Of a stretch of DNA of 13,090 nucleotides, positions 7,298 to 13,090 are shown one piece after another. The position numbers and the translations under genes are program-made. The notes under the pieces were generated by a model. That model was not told the DNA's origin. It saw only the letters and a list, made by a program, of their open reading frames with translations, and searched no databases. The stretch spans positions 1 to 13,090 of the forward strand of contig JALRGK010000195.1 of NCBI GenBank assembly GCA_023253415.1, given 5' to 3'. The DNA is from Rhodocyclaceae bacterium (GTDB taxonomy: Bacteria; Pseudomonadota; Gammaproteobacteria; Burkholderiales; Rhodocyclaceae). Position 1 is the stretch's first letter, and each line of letters begins with the position of its first letter.

Positions 7298-7418
7298 GAA
7301 GGGTCTGGAATCACGAGGGATAAATCAAGAGGGCAAACCAAGCGAGAACGGTTCGCAAATCGAATCCCGTGTAGCATAGCGTTTTTCTGGCATTTCCGTG
7401 CACAAGGCACACCTGATT

Positions 7419-8714
7419 GTGAAATTACCTTTTCAGTTACTTATCGGCTTACGTTACGTCCGCAGCCGTCGGCAGATCGGTCAGGACAACCGGTTTATTT
7501 CCTTTATTTCGGGTCTGTCCATGGTGGGTATCGCTCTGGGCGTGGCGGCACTGATTGTCGTGCTTTCCGTGATGAACGGCTTCCAGAAGGAACTTCGATC
7601 CCGCATTCTGGGGGTGACCTCGCATATCGAAGTGGTCGGTATGGATGGCGCACTCCAGAACTGGCAGCAGGTGGCGGCTCAGGCACTGACTGTCCCTCGG
7701 GTATTGGCAGCGGCGCCCTATGTTCAGGGTCAGGTCATGCTGAACGGTCGCAACCAGGAAGCGGGCGATGGCCCGGTATTCCCGGGCAGTGGTGTGCGTG
7801 GTGCCGTCATCCGCGGGATCGATCCACAACAGGAAAACACCGTTGCTGACTTCAACACTCATATGAAGTCCGGTACGCTGGACAGTCTGCAACCGGGTTC
7901 GTTCCGCATTGTGCTGGGTAGCGATCTGGCTCGAGCGCTGGGCGTTACGGTGGGTGACCGGGTGACCGTGATTGCCCCCGAAGGCGTGGTTACGCCGGCC
8001 GGTGTGATTCCCCGCGTCAAGAGCTTCGAAATCAGCGGCATTTTCGAGTTCGGTATGTTCGAATACGACAGCGGGTTGGCGTTGACAGATCTGCAGGATG
8101 CCCAGGTACTGTTCCGACTGGGGCAAACCGTGACAGGGGTTCGTCTCAAGGTGGATGACCCGTTCAGTGCGCCGCAAATTGCACGCAGTATCGCGCCCGA
8201 ACTGAGCGAGCCCGCCTATCTGATTGACTGGAGCCGCAAGCACGCGAACTTCTTCCGTGCGGTGCAGATCGAAAAGCGCATGATGTTTCTAATCCTGTTC
8301 CTGATCGTGGCCGTAGCCGCCTTTAACATCGTGTCGACCCTGGTCATGGCCGTCACCGATAAGCGGGGGGATATTGCCATTCTGCGGACCCTGGGTGCCA
8401 GCCGTGGCAGCATTGCGCTGATCTTCATGGTGCAAGGGGCGCTCATTGGTCTGATTGGTCTGGGGCTCGGCGTGGCTGGTGGTGTGGCCCTGGCGCTCAA
8501 TATCGACACCGTGGTGCCAGCGATCGAGCGCCTGTTCGGCATTCATTTCCTATCGAGGGAGGTGTACTTCATTTCCGAACTCCCATCGGATCTGCAATGG
8601 GATGATGTGATCACGATTTCCATCACGGCTTTTGTGCTGACTCTCCTTGCCACGCTCTATCCGAGTCTGCGCGCAGCACGGGTGCAACCTGCGGAGGCAC
8701 TGCGTCATGAATAA
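7419..8714 (+). CDS. lolC: Lipoprotein-releasing ABC transporter permease, LolC/LolE family (possibly LolF)
   Basis: This inner-membrane permease works with the ATPase LolD to extract outer-membrane lipoproteins and hand them to periplasmic LolA. From GTG 7419 it has 431 residues and the LolC/E layout: a membrane helix at about 29-52 following LLIGLRYVRSRR, a large periplasmic domain (about 55-285), then helices near 287-311, 333-362 and 397-416. The coupling segment TDKRGDIAILRTLGAS is at 313-328, and the typical ending is RVQPAEALRHE. A Pro-rich hook segment (APEGVVTPAGVIPR, 186-199) lies where LolC docks LolA. Only one permease gene accompanies lolD here, so it may be a LolF-type permease working as a homodimer, or a second permease may lie elsewhere. 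GTG 7419 has AAGG upstream and gives the family N-terminus; GTG 7398 in the same frame is the alternative. It overlaps lolD by eight bases. Confidence 0.92.
   Translation: MKLPFQLLIGLRYVRSRRQIGQDNRFISFISGLSMVGIALGVAALIVVLSVMNGFQKELRSRILGVTSHIEVVGMDGALQNWQQVAAQALTVPRVLAAAPYVQGQVMLNGRNQEAGDGPVFPGSGVRGAVIRGIDPQQENTVADFNTHMKSGTLDSLQPGSFRIVLGSDLARALGVTVGDRVTVIAPEGVVTPAGVIPRVKSFEISGIFEFGMFEYDSGLALTDLQDAQVLFRLGQTVTGVRLKVDDPFSAPQIARSIAPELSEPAYLIDWSRKHANFFRAVQIEKRMMFLILFLIVAVAAFNIVSTLVMAVTDKRGDIAILRTLGASRGSIALIFMVQGALIGLIGLGLGVAGGVALALNIDTVVPAIERLFGIHFLSREVYFISELPSDLQWDDVITISITAFVLTLLATLYPSLRAARVQPAEALRHE
8693..8697 (+). promoter_or_regulatory. Shine-Dalgarno site fixing the lolD start
   Basis: GGAGG inside the end of lolC lies nine bases before the ATG at 8707. 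It supports this start over the in-frame GTG 60 bases upstream, which would add residues outside the family alignment. Confidence 0.8.
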
Positions 8715-9399
8715 TCACGTCGATCAGGTCTTGTCGTGCCGTGGATTAGGCAAGGTCTATGCTGCCGGCGCGGAGGATGTGCGCGTCCTCGATGACATCA
8801 GATTTGACCTCCATGCAGGTGAATCTGTGGCCATCGTTGGTGCATCCGGTTCGGGTAAAAGTACCTTTCTACATCTGCTGGGCGGCCTCGATCAACCGAC
8901 TGCCGGCGATGTGCTGATTGCCGGGCGGAGCTGGCTGACGATGTCGGAAAAGGAACGCGGACTCTGGCGCAATCGCCATATGGGGTTCGTCTACCAACAC
9001 CACCATCTGCTGCCGGAGTTCACGGCCGTCGAAAACGTGGCCATGCCCCTTTATGTCAGGGGTCTGCCAAAGACCGAAGCCGATGCGGAAGCCGCGGAAT
9101 GGCTAGAGAAGGTCGGTATGGGACATCGACTCCAGCACACACCGGCTGCTTTATCCGGAGGCGAGCGCCAGCGGACTGCGATTGCCCGTGCCCTGGTCAC
9201 ACGGCCAGCCGTTGTGCTAGCGGATGAGCCCACGGGTAATCTGGATCGGCAGACGGCCAATCAGGTGTTTACCCTGTTCCGGCAATTGAGTGCCGAATCC
9301 GGTGTGGCTTTTGTTCTGGTGTCGCATGATGCCGGTCTTGCGGCACAGCTGGATCGAACCTTGCAGTTACGGGATGGCGTGCTCAGTGAAGACGCGTGA
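8707..9399 (+). CDS. lolD: Lipoprotein-releasing system ATP-binding protein LolD
   Basis: LolD is the cytoplasmic ATPase of the LolCDE (or LolFD) complex and powers release of lipoproteins from the inner membrane. It has 230 residues, near the E. coli length of 233. ABC motifs appear in order: Walker A GASGSGKST, the Q-loop region with GFVYQHHHLLPEFTAVENVAMPL-type residues at 8985-9048 (characteristic of LolD over other small ABC ATPases), signature LSGGERQR, Walker B VVLADEPTGNLD, and the switch His in LVSHD. All catalytic residues are present. The start overlaps the lolC stop by eight bases and has a strong ribosome binding site, so the two proteins are likely made in step. comEC follows 34 bases downstream on the same strand. 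Confidence 0.96.
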   Translation: MNNHVDQVLSCRGLGKVYAAGAEDVRVLDDIRFDLHAGESVAIVGASGSGKSTFLHLLGGLDQPTAGDVLIAGRSWLTMSEKERGLWRNRHMGFVYQHHHLLPEFTAVENVAMPLYVRGLPKTEADAEAAEWLEKVGMGHRLQHTPAALSGGERQRTAIARALVTRPAVVLADEPTGNLDRQTANQVFTLFRQLSAESGVAFVLVSHDAGLAAQLDRTLQLRDGVLSEDA

Positions 9400-9433
9400 G
9401 CGTTGACAATGACTGAATCAGACTAGAGCCGTT

Positions 9434-11854
9434 GTGCCAATTCTCTTGATCGCATTTGCGGCAGGGGTGTTGTCCTGCCAGTGGCTGCCGGTGATTCCGG
9501 ATTGGTCATGGGGTCTGGTGCTCAGCCTGGTCTTGAGCTTGTGGCTGGGGCTTTATTGGCAATCTACGCGGTACCCTGATGTGCCGCGCTATCTTCGTGT
9601 TTGTCTTCTGCTCCTGGCATTGGCTGCGGGCAGTAGCTACACGTGCTGGCGCAGTGCCGCCATTCTGGCGGATCACCTGCCCGAAGACGCGATGGGGCGG
9701 AATATTCGATTGGTCGGGGTGGTGGAATCCCTGCCGGATCGCACGGCACGCGGCCAGAGATTCCTGTTCAATGTAGAAGAAGTTGAAACACCGGTGCATG
9801 TTCCGCCACGGATCCAGCTGTCTGTCTGGAATGCGGTTCAGGAAACAGATGCCGCAGAGCGTTCTGGCGTGCAACAGGTGCGGGCAGGGGAGCGATGGGC
9901 ATTCACCGTACGTCTGAAGCGACCCCATGGCTTGGCCAATCCGCATGGCTATGATGTTGAAGCCCGTCTTTTTGAAAGCGGGATTCGCGCTACCGGATAT
10001 GTCAAAACCGGCGAGCGGATCGATGCCTTTGTGCCGGGTGTCGCCACCAGCATTGCGTTCATGCGGCAGTCGATTCGTGATCGTTTTGAACAGGTGCTAC
10101 CCGCAGAAGAATTCCCGGAAGCCGGTATTCTCACGGCGCTAGCGATTGGTGATCAGAAGGCGATCCCTGGGCCGTTATGGCAAGTGTTCGCCAAAACCGG
10201 TACCACACACCTGATGAGCATTTCCGGCCTCCATGTGACATTGTTCTCCGGACTGGTCGGCTGGCTGGTCGCCGCCTTATGGCGGCGCATGCCGCGCCGG
10301 GTAGCTCACTTTCCGGCACAGAAAGTGGGGATTTTCTGTGGCTGGTTCGCGGCGGCGTTTTATACCCTGATTGCCGGTGCCGGTATTCCAGCCTTGCGCA
10401 CGCTGTTTATGCTGAGCGTGGGGGCGATCGCCATACTCACCGGTCGGCATATATCGGTGGCACGAATTCTGTTGCTAGCCTTGGTGGCCGTACTCCTGCT
10501 AGACCCTTGGGCGGGGATGAGCCCTGGGTTCTGGCTGTCATTCGTCGCCGTGGGTTTGTTGCTGTGGGCCGCTTTGGCCGAGCATGTGGCCACTGAGCAG
10601 CATCGATCCTGGCGCCAGCGTCTGCGATTGTGGATCAGAGGTTTTGGTCGAACCCAGTGGGCCGTGACCATTGGCACCTTGCCGTTTCTGTTGCTCTTCT
10701 TCAGTCAGTTCTCACTCATTTCGCCGCTTACCAATGCCGTAGCCATTCCCTGGGTAAGCGGCGTGGTGACGCCGCTCACGATTCTGGCGCTGATCGTGCC
10801 CTGGGACGGCCTGCTCTATCTGTCCAATGCGCTCATGACGCCACTCCTGGCATTCCTTGAATGGTCTGCCGATTTGCCGTTGGCGATCTGGCACGCACCC
10901 GCGCCCACACCGATCAGTTTTGTACTGGCCTTTGTTGGCGCCTTACTCTGGCTGATGCCCGCCGGTTTGCCTGGCCGCGGGTTGGCCGTATTCCTCTGTC
11001 TACCGATGCTCATCCCCAAGGCTGACGCCGTGCCCGCCGGGCAGGTGCGGATTGACGTGCTGGATGTGGGGCAGGGTCTGGCCGTGGTCGTGCGCACCCG
11101 GGAGCACAGCCTGCTCTATGACACGGGGCCTTATTACAGCAGTGCGGCGGATGCCGGAGTGCGCGTGATCGTGCCGTATTTGCGGGCGGTGGGCATTGAC
11201 CGGTTGGATGGATTGGTGGTGACGCATAGGGACACGGATCATTCGGGAGGCGCCATGTCTGTTCTTGAATCCATGCCGGTGGGCTGGGTCGCTGATGCAC
11301 CGGGTACCCACTTTGCAGAGGTTACCCCGGGAGTCCGTAGCAAACCCTGTTTGGCCGGCCGAAGCTGGACATGGGATGGCGTGAACTTCCAGTTTCTTCA
11401 CCCTTCGGCCAGCAAGGACCTGGCGAGTCTGGATACCAATCATCAGAGTTGTGTGCTTCGGGTAAGCGTGGGTGAGGCCAGTATGCTGCTCACCTCGGAC
11501 ATTGAGCGTGTGGATGAGCAGCAGCTGGTGGCCAGAGGCCTGCAGCCCAGTCAGGTGCTTCTGGTCCCGCACCATGGCAGCGGTACCAGTTCAAGTGAGT
11601 TACTGTTGGATACCGTGCAACCGGAAATTGCGATCGTGCCGGTAGGTTATCGAAACCGCTATCGGCATCCGAAGCCGAGTGTGATGGAAAGCTACGAAGC
11701 GCGTAAAATCGACGTGTATCGAACTGATACTGATGGCATGGTGCGGGTAGAGCTCCCCGCCATGACCGTATCTGCTTACCGACGTGAACACCGGCGTTAC
11801 TGGATGGATCAGCCAACCGCCAATGTCGCAGCGTCGATGCAGGATGCCCCCTGA
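9434..11854 (+). CDS. comEC: DNA internalisation channel protein ComEC/Rec2
   Basis: ComEC forms the inner-membrane channel through which single-stranded DNA enters during natural transformation. The 806 residues hold the full family layout. Two or three N-terminal membrane helices (about 1-75) come first, then a DUF4131/OB-like domain (about 88-200). The multi-helix competence domain (about 225-510) contains the hallmark ISGLHV at 263-268. The C-terminal metallo-beta-lactamase-like domain (about 538-770) has DVGQG at 544-548, HRDTDHSGG at 598-606 and VPHHGSG at 711-717. The metal-binding motif is intact, so nuclease function is plausible. The GTG at 9434 is the only reasonable start, since an in-frame TGA lies at 9410-9412 with no start codon between. 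Its ribosome binding site is weak, which suggests dependence on the lolCD transcript. ComEC is widespread, so its presence alone does not show that the organism is competent. Confidence 0.95.
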   Translation: MPILLIAFAAGVLSCQWLPVIPDWSWGLVLSLVLSLWLGLYWQSTRYPDVPRYLRVCLLLLALAAGSSYTCWRSAAILADHLPEDAMGRNIRLVGVVESLPDRTARGQRFLFNVEEVETPVHVPPRIQLSVWNAVQETDAAERSGVQQVRAGERWAFTVRLKRPHGLANPHGYDVEARLFESGIRATGYVKTGERIDAFVPGVATSIAFMRQSIRDRFEQVLPAEEFPEAGILTALAIGDQKAIPGPLWQVFAKTGTTHLMSISGLHVTLFSGLVGWLVAALWRRMPRRVAHFPAQKVGIFCGWFAAAFYTLIAGAGIPALRTLFMLSVGAIAILTGRHISVARILLLALVAVLLLDPWAGMSPGFWLSFVAVGLLLWAALAEHVATEQHRSWRQRLRLWIRGFGRTQWAVTIGTLPFLLLFFSQFSLISPLTNAVAIPWVSGVVTPLTILALIVPWDGLLYLSNALMTPLLAFLEWSADLPLAIWHAPAPTPISFVLAFVGALLWLMPAGLPGRGLAVFLCLPMLIPKADAVPAGQVRIDVLDVGQGLAVVVRTREHSLLYDTGPYYSSAADAGVRVIVPYLRAVGIDRLDGLVVTHRDTDHSGGAMSVLESMPVGWVADAPGTHFAEVTPGVRSKPCLAGRSWTWDGVNFQFLHPSASKDLASLDTNHQSCVLRVSVGEASMLLTSDIERVDEQQLVARGLQPSQVLLVPHHGSGTSSSELLLDTVQPEIAIVPVGYRNRYRHPKPSVMESYEARKIDVYRTDTDGMVRVELPAMTVSAYRREHRRYWMDQPTANVAASMQDAP

Positions 11855-11873
11855 AGAGGATGGAAGAATATCT

Positions 11874-12752
11874 ATGACAACGCCAACGACGCCAACCAGC
11901 CAGGGACAGTTGCACCGTGTGCTTTGCGGGGGGGCGCTTGGCCTCTATCAGATGGCCTACCGTGAGTGGGGCGACCCAAATAACCCCAACGTACTTGTCT
12001 GTGTGCACGGGCTGACTCGCAACAGCCTGGATTTCGAACGGCTGGCGCAATCCCTGTCGGCCAAGTACCGCGTGATCGCGCCGGATGTGGTGGGACGTGG
12101 CGAAAGTGACTTTTTGCAAAACCCCATGGCCTACAACACGGTCACCTACGCCGCCGATATGATCACCCTATTGGCCAAACTGGGGGTCGAACAGGTTGAC
12201 TGGCTTGGCACCTCGATGGGGGGGTTAATCGGCATGATGCTGGCCAGCCAGCCCAAATCGCCCATTCGCCGGTTGATTCTGGATGATGTCGGGCCAACGC
12301 TCTCGTTGGATGCCCTCAAACGGATTGCCGGTTATGTGGGTAATCCCTATGAGTTTGCTGATCTGGAAACGGCACGACGTTATGCGCGGGTTGTTTTTGC
12401 GCCCTTTGCCCTACAGTCCGAGGCAGACTGGGCATGGCTCTGTGACAGCAGCTTTAAGCCACTGCCTACAGGCGGTTACCGCTTCAATTACGATCAGAGA
12501 ATTCGCGAACCATTGCAGCAAACCTACATTGATAAGCCCGTCGATTTGTGGGCCTTATACGATGCCGTTCAATGCCCCACCTTGCTGATTCATGGTGCAC
12601 AGTCCGACCTCTTGAGCGCAGAAACTGCCGCCGAGATGACCCACCGCGGCCCGCGTGCGTTACTCAAGACGGTTGAAGGCGTGGGGCACGCCCCCATGTT
12701 GATGTCTGAAGACCAGATCGCCCTGGTACGTGATTTTCTCGAAAGCCACTGA
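11874..12752 (+). CDS. Alpha/beta-fold hydrolase, substrate unknown
   Basis: This is a 292-residue cytoplasmic-type alpha/beta hydrolase. The oxyanion-hole motif HGLTRN starts at His45. The nucleophile elbow GTSMGG puts Ser114 at the catalytic position. LLIHGAQSD ends at the probable acid Asp245, and VGHAPML contains the catalytic His272. The lid between about 140 and 225 is helical and offers no clear substrate signature. Related proteins are annotated variously as esterases, lipases or C-C bond hydrolases, and the sequence does not decide between them. ATG 11874 has GGAAG seven bases upstream; an in-frame ATG at 11844, inside comEC, is less likely. The gene sits 19 bases after comEC, and its stop codon directly abuts the relA ATG, so it is probably translationally coupled to relA. 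Confidence 0.9.
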   Translation: MTTPTTPTSQGQLHRVLCGGALGLYQMAYREWGDPNNPNVLVCVHGLTRNSLDFERLAQSLSAKYRVIAPDVVGRGESDFLQNPMAYNTVTYAADMITLLAKLGVEQVDWLGTSMGGLIGMMLASQPKSPIRRLILDDVGPTLSLDALKRIAGYVGNPYEFADLETARRYARVVFAPFALQSEADWAWLCDSSFKPLPTGGYRFNYDQRIREPLQQTYIDKPVDLWALYDAVQCPTLLIHGAQSDLLSAETAAEMTHRGPRALLKTVEGVGHAPMLMSEDQIALVRDFLESH

Positions 12753-13090
12753 ATGCTCGAAAACCTCTTGCCGGAAATTGTCTGGGCAGATCTGAACGAG
12801 TCTCAACGCGCGGCCTTACTGCAGGTCGCTACAGCTGCTCGCGAGACGTATGGCGATGCCTTATTGGGCAGTGGTGAGCCGGTATGGCCCCATGCGGTGG
12901 GTATGGCCACCCTGGCAGCCGAGTTGCGCCTGGACCTCACCAGCCGTCAGGCGGCATTGCTCTTTGCGTTTCCCAATGAAGACAACTACAACAAAGACAA
13001 ATTCGAAGCACTGTTTGGCGAAGATGTGGCCCGCCTGGTCAAGGGGGTCTACAAACTCAACCAGATGCGACCCATCACAGAAGGCTTTTC
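12753..13090 (+). CDS. relA: RelA-type (p)ppGpp synthetase, N-terminal part (cut by window edge)
   Basis: The first 112 residues of a RelA/SpoT-family protein are visible. They correspond to the HD hydrolase domain that precedes the (p)ppGpp synthetase domain. WPHAVGMATLAAELRLD keeps a His (47) where bifunctional enzymes have their first metal ligand. The next helix reads AALLFAFPNED, so the HD pair and following ED motif of active hydrolases are lost (Phe71, Ala72). E. coli RelA is degenerate at the same place (AALLF), which identifies this as a synthetase-only RelA rather than SpoT. Such proteins make (p)ppGpp on stalled ribosomes during amino-acid starvation. The ATG follows the hydrolase TGA without a gap and has no strong ribosome binding site. 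The synthetase, TGS and ACT domains lie outside the window and could not be checked. Confidence 0.88.
   Translation, partial: MLENLLPEIVWADLNESQRAALLQVATAARETYGDALLGSGEPVWPHAVGMATLAAELRLDLTSRQAALLFAFPNEDNYNKDKFEALFGEDVARLVKGVYKLNQMRPITEGF

Noticed and set aside
7350..7376. tRNA T-arm-like stretch GGTTCG...CGAATCCCG upstream of lolC
   Set aside because: The two halves are separated by an extra CAAAT and the stem does not fold as a T arm. No acceptor, D or anticodon arm is present nearby.
7298..7418. Search for divergent promoters of the rpfE-like gene and lolC
   Set aside because: The best plus-strand candidate (TTCGCA to TAGCAT) has a 14-base spacer, too short to support. No clear minus-strand promoter is visible.
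7449..8243. Long antisense open frame (264 codons) opposite lolC
   Set aside because: Its translation has no recognisable domain and it lies wholly opposite a conserved membrane protein gene, as expected for a chance shadow frame.
9403..9431. Perfect -35 hexamer TTGACA between lolD and comEC
   Set aside because: No acceptable -10 hexamer occurs 16 to 18 bases downstream; the best match, TAGAGC, is only 15 bases away and matches three of six positions.
11490..12119. Antisense open frame (209 codons) across the comEC-hydrolase junction
   Set aside because: It has no recognisable motif and overlaps two well-supported genes on the other strand.

Overview
The window holds chromosomal housekeeping genes from a Gram-negative bacterium. 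The signs are the Lol lipoprotein-sorting genes, GreB, an RpfE-family protein coupled to recJ, and a hydrolase/relA pair downstream of comEC. These point to Proteobacteria, most likely a beta- or early-branching gammaproteobacterium. That placement is inference from gene content and similarity recalled from memory, with no search behind it. I see no insertion sequence, phage gene, CRISPR array, rRNA or complete tRNA, and no obvious shift in base composition that would mark transferred DNA. Coding density is very high and no gene-free gap exceeds about 140 bases.

Left, minus strand (1-1816): fabI (enoyl-ACP reductase) is followed 12 bases later by a MaoC-like/phosphotransacetylase fusion that runs off the left edge. 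This is a two-gene operon linking fatty-acid synthesis chemistry to acetyl-phosphate/acyl-CoA metabolism. Centre-left, plus strand (1916-4459): greB (transcript-cleavage factor), with a promoter so close to its start codon that the message may be leaderless, then htpG (Hsp90 chaperone). A sigma-32-like heat-shock promoter for htpG begins inside the greB stop codon. A strong UUCG-loop terminator ends htpG and, read the other way, the recJ transcript.

Centre, minus strand (4506-7297): an RpfE/COG4255-like gene overlaps recJ by 13 bases, so the two are probably translated together; recJ encodes the 5'-3' single-strand exonuclease. Right, plus strand (7419-13090): lolC-lolD-comEC-alpha/beta hydrolase-relA, with gaps of -8, 34, 19 and 0 bases. 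This is one probable operon combining lipoprotein export from the inner membrane, a DNA-uptake channel, an uncharacterised hydrolase and a (p)ppGpp synthetase whose hydrolase site is already visibly degenerate. relA is cut by the right edge.

I did not find a convincing undescribed multi-gene system. The items most worth following up are small: a catalytic His replaced by Met in the MaoC-like domain, the predicted leaderless greB message, the heat-shock promoter that shares bases with a stop codon, the uncharacterised RpfE-like partner of RecJ, and the hydrolase that abuts relA with no gap.
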